Below are positions 1-7,239 of a stretch of 57,834 bases of DNA, one piece after another. Source of the DNA: an uncultured Lentisphaerota bacterium (GTDB lineage: Bacteria > Verrucomicrobiota > Lentisphaeria > Oligosphaerales > CAITYL01). A program made the translations under genes and the position numbers. The notes under the pieces are model-generated. The model saw nothing but the letters and a program-made list of their open reading frames with translations, was not told the origin of the DNA and did no database searches. The stretch covers positions 1 through 57,834 of the forward strand of contig CAITYL010000284.1 in NCBI GenBank assembly GCA_903896595.1, read 5' to 3'. Position 1 is the stretch's first letter. Each line of letters begins with the position of its first letter.

Positions 1-195
1 CGCGGCGGCAGGGGCCACGGGCGCGGCCGCGGCAACCGGCACGGCCACCGGTGCGGCGGCCGGCGCGGCCACCGGTTCAAGTTCCTTGCGGTTGCGCCGC
101 AGCGACAGTTTGAGATCCTGCCCTTCCACCAAAAATTCCGTGAGATCGTGGGCCGTCATCAGTTCCGCGATCCGGGTGATTTCATCTATGTTCAT
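1..195 (-). CDS. accB: Biotin carboxyl carrier protein of acetyl-CoA carboxylase (5' part only)
   Basis: AccB carries the biotin that shuttles carboxyl groups in acetyl-CoA carboxylase, the first step of fatty-acid synthesis (cytoplasm). Only the first 65 codons are in the window. The start MNIDEITRIAELMTAHDLTE and the following FLVEGQDLKLSLRRN match the usual AccB N-terminus, and an Ala/Pro/Val-rich linker follows, as expected before the biotinyl domain, which lies beyond the left edge. A strong AAGGAG ribosome site precedes the ATG at 193-195. The gene lies 14 bp downstream of aroQ on the same strand, a common aroQ-accB arrangement. Identification rests on the N-terminus and context. Confidence 0.85.
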   Translation of the reverse strand, partial: MNIDEITRIAELMTAHDLTEFLVEGQDLKLSLRRNRKELEPVAAPAAAPVAVPVAAAAPVAPAAA

Positions 196-209
196 GGCGG
201 CTCCTTGGT

Positions 210-668
210 TCAGGTTGTGATTGTTGACTGGCCCTGGTTTTGCAGATGCCGCACCAGGGCGCGCAAGGCCCATTCGTAGCCGGCGGCGCCGAACCCGCAC
301 AACACCCCCACGCAGACGGCGGCGGTCAGCGAGCGCTGCCGGAACTCCTCCCGCGCATGGACATTGCTGAGATGGACCTCCACGGCCGGCAGTCCGGCCC
401 CGGCAATGGCGTCACGCAGTCCCACACTGGTGTGGGTGTAGGCGGCAGGATTGATGACGATGCCGTCAAAGTGGCCCGGCGCCTCGCCAATCCAGTCCAG
501 CAACTGGCCTTCGTGATTGCTCTGGCGGAACGTCACCTCAACTCCCAGGCCGGCCGCCACCTGGCGCACGCTTTCCTCAATGCCGGAAAGCGTGGCCCGG
601 CCGTACACCGCCGGTTCACGGCGGCCCAGCATCTGCAAGTTGGGGCCATTCAAAATTAGGATGTGCAT
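210..668 (-). CDS. aroQ: Type II 3-dehydroquinate dehydratase
   Basis: Converts 3-dehydroquinate to 3-dehydroshikimate in the shikimate pathway (cytosolic dodecamer). The protein (152 aa, normal length) opens with [15 protein letters not shown], carries the flexible-lid motif RREPAVYG with catalytic Arg17 and Tyr22, the [10 protein letters not shown] segment and the EVHLSN segment with the catalytic His. The ATG at 666-668 is chosen over a TTG two codons upstream because GGGGAGG lies 8 nt before it. It is followed by accB after 14 bp, so the two are probably co-transcribed. Confidence 0.96.
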   Translation of the reverse strand: MHILILNGPNLQMLGRREPAVYGRATLSGIEESVRQVAAGLGVEVTFRQSNHEGQLLDWIGEAPGHFDGIVINPAAYTHTSVGLRDAIAGAGLPAVEVHLSNVHAREEFRQRSLTAAVCVGVLCGFGAAGYEWALRALVRHLQNQGQSTITT

Positions 669-798
669 GGGCAAAACCTCCCCAAGCCACAGGCGCAGGG
701 AATGGCCGTACTATAAAACCGCAACCCCCGCCTGGCCAGCAGGAGCCTACCCGCGCTCCAAATGAGGCACGGGAAATCACGCGCCCCTTGGCAAGCCG

Positions 799-1569
799 TC
801 ATTGCCCTTTTGTTTTGGGCGGCTTGGGGATTCCGGCTGAACCGGCACGAAAAAGGGCCTGAATTTCCTCCGGGGGAAGCGCCCGGTTGTAAACCGCCAC
901 TTCGTCAATCAGCCCCACGGTTTGCCGGGTTCTGAGCGGCGCATCCACAAAACCAATGTGGAATTCGGTTGCCGGCGGGGTGTTAAAGTCCAAGGCACCG
1001 GAGGCGACCCTGGCCCCGTCCAAATAGAGCACGGTGTGGGCGTCAAAACTGGTTGCCGCCACGTGATGCCATTCGCCAAGCGTCAGCCTGGGGCCGATGA
1101 TGGCATTCCCCCATTGCGAAAAAAACAAACGGTGATCGGCCAACGCGCCAAGACAGTAAACCTGTCCGTAACTCGCAAATTTTCCATAGCCGACAAAAAA
1201 CGCTTCACTGCCTGATTCACCTGGAATGGCGTTGAGGTAAACCCAACACACCAGCGTCCGGTCATGGATGCCCACGGGAATACCGTGCGTGGATGCCGAC
1301 ACCGCATCGCCAATGGCGCCAAACTTGAACGCTTGTCCTTTGATGCCAGGACCATATGCGGCGCCCTGCTTTAAAATGCCATCATTGGCGCCCACGCGGT
1401 CCGCCGGACTATTTTCGGCGTGCCAGCAGGACACTAGACCAGGGGTTGACCTGCAGCCGCCGAGCACTGAAATCAGACAACAGAGTGCGGCCGCCAACAG
1501 TTTTTCCTGCGGTCCCCGGAGCGGAGAGGCGGCCGTTTTTTGCGGATGGTCCGGACTGAGGTTTGACAT
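799..1569 (-). CDS. Predicted lipoprotein with LamG / concanavalin A-like fold
   Basis: A 256-residue protein starting MSNLSPDHPQK. A hydrophobic stretch followed by LISVLGGC looks like a lipoprotein signal with a Cys at the lipobox. The rest has LamG-type jelly-roll features: GQAFKFGAIGDAVSAS, LVCWVYLNA, GEWHHVAATSF, LYLDGARVASG and the closing IDEVAVYNRALPPEEI. Such domains bind carbohydrate or act as structural surface modules, and no catalytic residues are evident. An upstream in-frame ATG at 1614 would add 15 residues, but the ATG at 1567-1569 fits the signal peptide better. A TATAAT -10 element on the minus strand (1620-1625) lies about 50 bp upstream. The precise role is unknown. Confidence 0.75.
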   Translation of the reverse strand: MSNLSPDHPQKTAASPLRGPQEKLLAAALCCLISVLGGCRSTPGLVSCWHAENSPADRVGANDGILKQGAAYGPGIKGQAFKFGAIGDAVSASTHGIPVGIHDRTLVCWVYLNAIPGESGSEAFFVGYGKFASYGQVYCLGALADHRLFFSQWGNAIIGPRLTLGEWHHVAATSFDAHTVLYLDGARVASGALDFNTPPATEFHIGFVDAPLRTRQTVGLIDEVAVYNRALPPEEIQALFRAGSAGIPKPPKTKGQ

Positions 1570-1706
1570 GGTGTGGTCACCCTTCCCTTCCAAACAATGG
1601 CCGATCCCCCGCAAAAGGCATTATACGGAGTATGGGGACTCTATCCTGCATAAAGACGGAGTTCAAATAGTTATAGATATGACAAAATTCACGCTTCACG
1701 TCTTCA

Positions 1707-1761
1707 GATTCCAAAGGGACAGGTCCCCTTTGGCGGGGGCCTGGGGGCGGCGTCCCCACAT
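1707..1761 (-). repeat. Truncated copy of structured repeat family A (5' part)
   Basis: Read on the minus strand this matches the first about 55 nt of the full elements at 2629-2856 and 35641-35856: the ATGTGGGG start, a GC-rich palindrome and the hairpin ending CCCTTTGGAATC. The rest of the element is missing. It lies between the divergent LamG gene and the isomerase gene. Confidence 0.75.
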
Positions 1762-1783
1762 AGCTTGGGCAAACCCCGATTAT

Positions 1784-1795
1784 AGTAACGTTACT
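1784..1795 (+). promoter_or_regulatory. Perfect 12-bp palindrome, candidate LacI-type operator
   Basis: AGTAACGTTACT is a perfect palindrome with a central CG, the typical form of LacI/GalR-family operators. It overlaps a TATAGT -10-like hexamer (1781-1786) about 50 bp upstream of the isomerase gene. No good -35 is seen. The regulator is not known; the LacI protein at 2877-3875 is the nearest candidate. Confidence 0.5.
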
Positions 1796-1836
1796 CTCAG
1801 AAGCACCAACCGTCATTCGAATCGAGGATACTCACC

Positions 1837-2616
1837 ATGCGCATCGAGCAAGTTGCCGCCCAGTTGTACACCCTGCGGGATCATCTCAAGACCCCGGTCG
1901 AGATTGGCCGGACGCTGCGCCGCGTGAAGGCCATGGGGTATCCCGCCGTGCAGGTTTCCGGCATGGGGCCGATCTCCGAAAAAGAACTGGTCAAGATCCT
2001 CGACGGCGAAGGACTGGTCTGCTGCGCCACCCACGAAGACTCCAAGACCATTCTCGCCGAACCCGAACGCATTGTGGACCGCCTGCACCAGCTCAACTGC
2101 ACCTACACCGCCTATCCCTGGCCGGCCGACATCAAGTTTGAGGAACCCGGCGCGGTGGCCGCCCTGGCCAAGGCCTTGGACAAGGCCGGAGCCGTCCTGC
2201 GCGCCGCCGGCCAGGTGCTGACCTATCACAACCATGACATTGAGTTCAAGCACAAGGTCGGCCACCAGTCCGCCTTGGAGTACATCTACGCCAACACCAG
2301 TCCAGACCACCTCCAGGGCGAGCCCGACACCTTCTGGATCAAGGTCGGCGGCGATGACCCGGTGACGTGGTGCCAAAAGTTGCGCAACCGCCTACCGCTG
2401 CTGCACATGAAGGACGGCAAGCCCGGCCCTGAAGGCAAACTCGTGTTCGCCGAGATCGGCTCCGGCATCCTGCCCTGGCCCGAGATCCTTGCGGAATCCG
2501 AAACCTCCGGCTGCCAATGGTTCATCGTCGAACAAGATTCCGGCTGGCTCAATGACGACCCCTTCGCCTCCCTCGAAACCAGCCTCCACTTCATCACCAA
2601 CCATCTGGTCAGCTGA
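1837..2616 (+). CDS. Sugar phosphate isomerase/epimerase (xylose isomerase-like TIM barrel)
   Basis: A 259-residue cytoplasmic TIM-barrel protein of the AP-endonuclease-2/xylose-isomerase-like family, whose members isomerise or epimerise sugars, inosose or keto-sugars using a divalent metal. Typical segments are visible: IEQVAAQLYTLRDHL at the N-terminus, AMGYPAVQVSG, the metal-site strand LTYHNHDIEF, the later LLHMKDG with a ligand His, and WFIVEQDSG with a ligand Glu near the C-terminus. Start ATG is preceded by GAGG. A palindromic operator sits upstream and a family A repeat begins 12 bp after the stop. The substrate cannot be read from sequence; the sugar-catabolic context (LacI, dehydrogenases, kinase) suggests a monosaccharide derivative. 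Confidence 0.88.
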   Translation: MRIEQVAAQLYTLRDHLKTPVEIGRTLRRVKAMGYPAVQVSGMGPISEKELVKILDGEGLVCCATHEDSKTILAEPERIVDRLHQLNCTYTAYPWPADIKFEEPGAVAALAKALDKAGAVLRAAGQVLTYHNHDIEFKHKVGHQSALEYIYANTSPDHLQGEPDTFWIKVGGDDPVTWCQKLRNRLPLLHMKDGKPGPEGKLVFAEIGSGILPWPEILAESETSGCQWFIVEQDSGWLNDDPFASLETSLHFITNHLVS

Positions 2617-2628
2617 CCGCGTCTAAAA

Positions 2629-2856
2629 CCATGTGGGGGCGCCGCCCCCAGACCCCTGCCAAAGGGACCAGTCCCTTTGGAATCCCCGAGACATTCCATT
2701 TTGCGGGAGACGGTGCTATGCGCCGCCCGCGATGACAATGCCGATGGGTTCAGGCGTTGCGCGGCGCACAGTACCGGCTCCCGCAAAATCAGATATCAGG
2801 GATTCTCAAGGGACTGGTTCCTTGAGCGGGGCTCGGGGCAGAGCCCCGCATCATGT
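2629..2856. repeat. Structured repeat family A, full copy 1 (nested hairpins)
   Basis: About 228 bp directly 3' of the isomerase stop. It holds, in order: GGGGGCG/CGCCCCC (2635-2649), CCAAAGGGAC/GTCCCTTTGG (2659-2680), a long foldback whose arms begin ATTTTGCGGGAG (2698) and end CTCCCGCAAAAT (2789) with about 29 paired positions, CAAGG/CCTTG (2808-2825) and CGGGGCTC/GAGCCCCG (2828-2849). The second full copy is at 35641-35856. No coding capacity is supported. Confidence 0.9.
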
Positions 2857-2876
2857 GACGTAAGACGCCAAAGATC

Positions 2877-3875
2877 TTAGCTGGTGGAACCGGCCCGCAA
2901 TTCGACGGGAACGGTTCGGGAATGTCCCTTCGCGGTCCGGTCCATGAGGGCCAACAGGAGATCAAAGGACTCCTTCGCCAGCTTGGCAGCGTCCACCACG
3001 GCCGTGGTCAAGCCGAAAAGCTCGCCATAGGGGTCGCCATCGAAACCGGCCAGCATCAGGTTCTCTGGCGCCTTTATGCCAAGCTTGGCCATCCGATGCC
3101 AGACGGCGATGGCGCCCTGGTCATTGGAGCAGAAAATCGCGCCGTGCGGCTCGGCGGCGAACGCCTTGAGATGCTCGTCGGTCAGTTCCCGGAACAGGCA
3201 GGTGGTGATCGTGTGGAGGGGCCGCTTTTTCAGCCAGGCGGCCCGCGCCACCGCGAACCGCTCGTCGTGGCCGATGTGGCCTTCTTGGGCCTTGACAAAG
3301 AGCAAACGTTTGGCACCATGCCCCATCAGATGGTCCATCACCGCCGTGGCGCCGCCCGCATTGTCGATGCGGACACAGGGGCCGGTGCGGTTCAGGTACG
3401 ACGGATTATTGGGGTCGATGACGACGAAGGGGCTGCCGTTCACGCAGAGGGCCTGAATGTCGTCGAACGGGATGTCGCCCCACGCCAGGATGCCATCAGC
3501 CATGAAGTGACCAGGTTCCGTAGAGGGGCAGGAAATGACCGACAGGATGACTTTCCGCTCAAGGGCGAGCAGCGAAAGTTCCTGGATCGTTTTCACCACG
3601 ATATAAAGATCGAGGACTTTCACGGGAATGGCCAGGCCAACGGCAAGATGCCCGCCCGTCCTGAGCTGGCGGGCCGCGACGTTCGGCTGATAGCCCAGTT
3701 CCAGGGCGGCCTGCCGAACCCGGGTCCGGGTCGCCGCGGAGATTTTGCCATTGTCCCCCAAGGCCCGCGACACACTGGATTTGTCGAGCCCCACGGCCCG
3801 CGCAATATCGACAATCGTCACCTTGCCCGCCCGTCCGGGCTTCCCGCTGTTGGCTGCTGTCGGTGTCTTGCTCAC
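2877..3875 (-). CDS. LacI family transcriptional regulator
   Basis: A 332-residue repressor-type protein. The N-terminal helix-turn-helix reads VTIVDIARAVGLDKSSVSRA and continues into the hinge-helix region ELGYQPNVAARQLRTG; residues 70-330 form a periplasmic-binding-protein-like sugar sensor (GILAWGDIPF, GAIFCSNDQGA, LMLAGFDGDPYGELF). Translation starts at GTG (3873-3875) after AAGGATGAG. It is divergent from the zinc dehydrogenase at 4067, and the shared intergenic region holds two related operator-like boxes, one near each promoter, so autoregulation and control of the dehydrogenase are likely. The effector sugar is unknown. Confidence 0.94.
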   Translation of the reverse strand: MSKTPTAANSGKPGRAGKVTIVDIARAVGLDKSSVSRALGDNGKISAATRTRVRQAALELGYQPNVAARQLRTGGHLAVGLAIPVKVLDLYIVVKTIQELSLLALERKVILSVISCPSTEPGHFMADGILAWGDIPFDDIQALCVNGSPFVVIDPNNPSYLNRTGPCVRIDNAGGATAVMDHLMGHGAKRLLFVKAQEGHIGHDERFAVARAAWLKKRPLHTITTCLFRELTDEHLKAFAAEPHGAIFCSNDQGAIAVWHRMAKLGIKAPENLMLAGFDGDPYGELFGLTTAVVDAAKLAKESFDLLLALMDRTAKGHSRTVPVELRAGSTS

Positions 3876-3927
3876 AAATTCTCATCCTTGGGTTGTCTGG
3901 CGTCCCGCTCAGAACGCCGCCGCCAGA

Positions 3928-3941
3928 ACCAATCGTTATCC
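3928..3941 (-). promoter_or_regulatory. Candidate second LacI operator near the lacI-type gene
   Basis: ACCAATCGTTATCC contains CAATCGTT, the complement of the AACGATTG core of the operator at 3989-4002. Core centres are 63 bp apart, about six helical turns, which would permit looping between two bound dimers. It lies 53 bp upstream of the GTG start at 3875. Confidence 0.45.
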
Positions 3942-3957
3942 TTAACATACCGGGCCG

Positions 3958-4002
3958 TTGGCATAACGCAATTTTGCCGGTATAGTATTGCAAACGATTG
4001 AC
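3958..4002 (+). promoter_or_regulatory. Sigma-70 promoter with downstream LacI-type operator
   Basis: TTGGCA (3958-3963), a 17-bp spacer and TATAGT (3981-3986) form a good vegetative promoter for the dehydrogenase at 4067. TGCAAACGATTGAC (3989-4002) begins 2 bp after the -10, at the expected transcription start, so a bound repressor would block initiation. The identical 14-mer, also on the promoter-downstream side, recurs on the minus strand at 34081-34094. Confidence 0.7.
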
Positions 4003-4066
4003 CTTGGAGCATGCAACCGCGCACCACGCACCTCAACCGGGGCGCCGTATTTTGGGAGACTGAACC

Positions 4067-5101
4067 ATGCTGGCGGCCGTACTGAAAAACTTTAACCAAC
4101 TGGAACTGGACGACATCCCCGTTCCGCAACCGAAGCACGACGAAGTCCTGGTGAAAATCGTCTCGTGCGGCTTTTGCGCCACGGATTACAAGGCCATCAA
4201 GGGAATCCGCCGCAATGTGGCGTTCCCTTTCATTCCCGGCCATGAACCGGCGGGCATTGTGGCCGCGGTCGGCAACGGGGTGCGGCATTTCAAGGAAGGC
4301 GACGCTGTAATTTGCCAGCCGTCCGGCTATTGCGGCGTCTGCCCGTCCTGCCGCGAAGGCAATTCCCATTACTGTGAAACCGCCTATACCACCGGCGGCG
4401 ACGGACCGGAAGATGTCCGTCCCGGCGCCTTTGCCGAATACATGGTCACCGGCGCCTCCTGCCTCTTCCACAAGCCGGCCAACCTCAGTTTCGATGCGGC
4501 GGCACTGACCGAACCGTTGTCTGGAGCGTGGAAGGGCGTCATCCAGAAGAGCGAAATGAACGTCGGCGACGATGTGGTGGTGATCGGCACCGGCGGCATC
4601 GGACTGCTCTGCCTGATGGTGGCAAAAGCGGCGGGAGCCGGGCGGTTAATCGCCATCGATGCCAGCGACTATGCCCGGCAAAACGCCATCACCATCGGCG
4701 GCGCCACCCACGTGATCGATGCGCGCGCCGCCAACGTGAAGCAGCAAGTTTACGACATCATTCCCGGCGGGCCGGACTTGGTCGTGGAAGCGGCCGGACC
4801 GATCGACGCGGTCAAACTGATGATCGACCTGCGGCGACGCGGCACCAAATGGAATATTTTCGGCATCACCACGCATGAGAAATTCGAGCTCGACGGCGGC
4901 CTGACTCATTTCCTGGAAGGACGCATGGATGCCAGCTTCGGAACGACGCCGCTGGCCATGCAAAGCGCCATCCGCCTGATGGAGCGCGGCTTGGTCAATC
5001 CGGAACGGATCGTGTCGCACCGCTACCCGCTGGCCAAGATTCATGAGGCCGTCGAAACCATGGGCCAGCCCGGCCGCAATAAAGTCATGATTTACAATTA
5101 A
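4067..5101 (+). CDS. Zinc-dependent medium-chain alcohol/polyol dehydrogenase
   Basis: A 344-residue NAD(P)-dependent dehydrogenase of the MDR superfamily, close in form to sorbitol/threonine/L-idonate dehydrogenases. The catalytic zinc ligands are Cys37 (CGFCATD) and the His59-Glu60 pair in PGHEPAG; the structural zinc loop has Cys89, 92, 95 and 103 (CGVCPSC...C). The Rossmann motif GTGGIGLL lies near residues 171-178. ATG follows GGGAG by 7 nt. It is divergent from the LacI gene with a promoter-operator between them, and probably oxidises a sugar alcohol, aldose or sugar acid. The exact substrate is not deducible. Confidence 0.92.
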   Translation: MLAAVLKNFNQLELDDIPVPQPKHDEVLVKIVSCGFCATDYKAIKGIRRNVAFPFIPGHEPAGIVAAVGNGVRHFKEGDAVICQPSGYCGVCPSCREGNSHYCETAYTTGGDGPEDVRPGAFAEYMVTGASCLFHKPANLSFDAAALTEPLSGAWKGVIQKSEMNVGDDVVVIGTGGIGLLCLMVAKAAGAGRLIAIDASDYARQNAITIGGATHVIDARAANVKQQVYDIIPGGPDLVVEAAGPIDAVKLMIDLRRRGTKWNIFGITTHEKFELDGGLTHFLEGRMDASFGTTPLAMQSAIRLMERGLVNPERIVSHRYPLAKIHEAVETMGQPGRNKVMIYN

Positions 5102-5251
5102 TTCTAATCACCCTTCAAATTGATTTCAGAATTAACCGCAAAGATCGCAGAGATCGCAAAGATAAAACAATCTAAAAATGAGCAATTAATCTTTGTGTTC
5201 TTTGCGTTCTTTGTGGTAGAATAAAGAATCAATTTGAACTTTAATTGGAAT
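5102..5251. repeat. Foldback repeat family E (CGCAAAGA-type)
   Basis: Outer inverted arms contain TTCAAATTGATT (5114-5125) and AATCAATTTGAA (5227-5238), extending to about 5102 and 5251. Inside is an imperfect inverted repeat built from CGCAAAGA and TCTTTGCG units (5135-5216). A short stretch resembling one outer end occurs alone after the 6367-7188 gene (7187-7205). The spacer before the SDR otherwise shows no gene. Confidence 0.7.
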
Positions 5252-5429
5252 AAGCCTTTTGCAAACCCCATCGTTGCCTGGAATGTAGAAGCCAGAATTT
5301 AGAATAAAACGCAAACACGCGTTCCTCAGTATCGAGGCCAATCCGAGCCGCGAACGAAGCGACCGTAGGGAGCGAAAGTGACCGGTCAAAGAAAAAAGCT
5401 GAAATAAATATTGAATGTCGAGAGGTACG

Positions 5430-6188
5430 ATGAATACCATGCAGGATTCGGAATTTAAGGGCCAGGTGGCGGTGGTGACCGGCGGGACCGCCGGAATCGG
5501 CCGCCATTTGACGATCACGCTGGCCAAGCTGGGCGCGGAGGTGTTTTTCTGCGGCCGGCAGCCCGCCCAGGGCCATGAAACCGCGACGCAATGCGCCGGC
5601 CGCGGCCATTTTTGCGCCTGCGATGTGGCCGTTCCGGAAGCGGTAGCCGAGTTTATCAAAACCGCCGTCGCCTTTAAGGGGCGGATCGACTATCTGGTCA
5701 ATAATGTCGCGGATGACACCCGAATCAAATTCGAGGAAGCGACACTGGCCGAATTCGACCGGTTCATCGCCGTCAATCTGCGTTCCACGTTTGCCGTGAC
5801 CCAGGCGGCACTGCCGGGACTACGGACCGGAACCGGACGGGCGGTCGTCAATCTGGGGACAACCAACTATATGCTGGGCCTAGCGCCGTTCACGGTGTAC
5901 AATGCGTCCAAGGCCGGGCTGCTCGGCTTTACCCGGTCACTGGCCCGCGAACTGGGGCCGGAGAAGATTCGGGTGAACATGCTCTCGCCCGGCTGGATCA
6001 TGACCGAGAAACAGCTCCGCATGCATGTCTCCGCCGAGGATAAAGCCGACTTGCTGCGCGACCAGGCATTGCCGTTCCTGCTGACCGAAGAACAGATCAC
6101 ACCGCCATTGCTGTTCCTGCTCTCCACCGCGGCGGCGGGCATCACCGGCCAAAACCTGGTGGTTGACGGCGGTAAAGTGATGCAATGA
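5430..6188 (+). CDS. SDR family NAD(P)-dependent oxidoreductase
   Basis: A classical short-chain dehydrogenase/reductase (252 aa). The cofactor motif TGGTAGIG is near residues 17-24, the NNV motif is present, the catalytic YNASK pair is Tyr157/Lys161, and the closing part reads RVNMLSPGWIMTE. The usual catalytic Ser lies in a Thr position (NLGTTNY), a conservative change. ATG 5430 is chosen because AGAGG lies 5 nt upstream; an in-frame ATG at 5415 would add five residues. Placed after a sugar dehydrogenase and before a metallo-hydrolase, it probably oxidises a sugar or sugar acid. Confidence 0.88.
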   Translation: MNTMQDSEFKGQVAVVTGGTAGIGRHLTITLAKLGAEVFFCGRQPAQGHETATQCAGRGHFCACDVAVPEAVAEFIKTAVAFKGRIDYLVNNVADDTRIKFEEATLAEFDRFIAVNLRSTFAVTQAALPGLRTGTGRAVVNLGTTNYMLGLAPFTVYNASKAGLLGFTRSLARELGPEKIRVNMLSPGWIMTEKQLRMHVSAEDKADLLRDQALPFLLTEEQITPPLLFLLSTAAAGITGQNLVVDGGKVMQ

Positions 6189-6220
6189 ACAGGATGCATG
6201 TCAATTTTGACGGACAATAT

Positions 6221-6356
6221 TGGGAACCCCCTTTTGAGGAAAGGCGGTTCCCAAACCCTCCGCCAAACCTTTTTGTGCCCTTTGCGGATTTCGCAGGCCG
6301 CCCCTGCTGTCCCAGCCGTGGATTGTTGCACTGGCGCGGCCTGCGGAATCCGCAAA
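6221..6356 (+). repeat. Structured repeat family B, copy 1
   Basis: Two hairpins: GGGAACC with GGTTCCC (6222-6252), including an inner CCTTT/AAAGG, and a 21-bp stem opening TTTGCGGATTTCGCAGGCCGC (from 6281) that pairs with the segment ending ATCCGCAAA (6355). It begins 33 bp after the SDR stop and ends 10 bp before the next start. An inverted full copy is at 55651-55787. Confidence 0.88.
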
Positions 6357-6366
6357 ACGAAACAAA

Positions 6367-7188
6367 ATGAAAAAGTCACTGATCACACGGTTTAATGCGT
6401 TGCGCCTCAAGCCGGGCGAGGTTGCCGTCTGCCACCTTGGCCAGCACAGTTTTATCTTGAAACTGGGGGGGACGGTGATTTACCTCGACCCGTATTTGAC
6501 CCCGGAACGCTCGCGCCTGATCGCGCCGCTGCTGACGCCGGCAGCGGTCACCAACGCGGCCATCGTCACCGCTTCCCACGATCATGGCGACCACCTGGAC
6601 CGGCCGGCCTGGCCGGGGATTGCCGCCGCCTCTCCTAGTGCGGTTTTTATCGTGCCGGAAGCGGTGCGACAATCGGTCGTCAAGGAAACCGGGATTGCCA
6701 AAACGCGCGTGCTCGGACTAAACGACGGCGGCAGTATCGAACTGAAGGGGCTAAAAATCAGCGCCGTGGCCGCCGCCCATGAGTTTCTCGATTGTGATCC
6801 AGAAACCGGACTTTATCCCTACCTGGGCCTGATTATTGAAGGCAACGGCGTCACCGTTTACCATGCCGGCGATTGCTGCCTGTATGAAGGGTTGCAGACG
6901 AAGCTGAAGGCCTGGACGATTGACCTGGCCCTGCTGCCGATCAATGGCCGCGATGCCAAACGGCTGAAACGCAATTGCATCGGCAACATGACCTATCAGG
7001 AGGCCGCCGACTTGGCCGGCGCGCTCACGCCCGGCTTGACCATACCCGCGCACTATGACATGTTCGCCATGAACTCAATCGATCCGCAACGGTTCCTGGA
7101 TTATATGAAAGTGAAATACCCGCACCTGAACTGCGCCAAACCGCGGCTCGGCACCGTGCTTCGCCGACAGCTACATCCTCGGGGTTAA
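6367..7188 (+). CDS. UlaG-like metallo-beta-lactamase-fold hydrolase
   Basis: A 273-residue MBL-fold enzyme. The metal motif HDHGDH is at residues 71-76, preceded by VIYLDPYLTPERS; later metal positions include the His/Asp of YHAGDCC and the final IPAHYDMFA. This resembles UlaG (L-ascorbate-6-phosphate lactonase) and related sugar-lactone or phosphoester hydrolases. The window context of dehydrogenases, beta-galactosidase and PfkB kinase makes a sugar-lactone hydrolase attractive, but the family is broad. No strong ribosome site is seen because the family B repeat ends just upstream; translation may be coupled to the upstream transcript. Confidence 0.85.
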   Translation: MKKSLITRFNALRLKPGEVAVCHLGQHSFILKLGGTVIYLDPYLTPERSRLIAPLLTPAAVTNAAIVTASHDHGDHLDRPAWPGIAAASPSAVFIVPEAVRQSVVKETGIAKTRVLGLNDGGSIELKGLKISAVAAAHEFLDCDPETGLYPYLGLIIEGNGVTVYHAGDCCLYEGLQTKLKAWTIDLALLPINGRDAKRLKRNCIGNMTYQEAADLAGALTPGLTIPAHYDMFAMNSIDPQRFLDYMKVKYPHLNCAKPRLGTVLRRQLHPRG

Positions 7189-7239
7189 TTCCAATCACAC
7201 TTCAATCGGTTAAAAAATCCTTGTTTGGAAACCCGTCTC

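Noticed and set aside
1815..1836. tRNA T-arm-like TTCGAATC
   Set aside because: No acceptor stem, D-arm or anticodon arm can be drawn around it.
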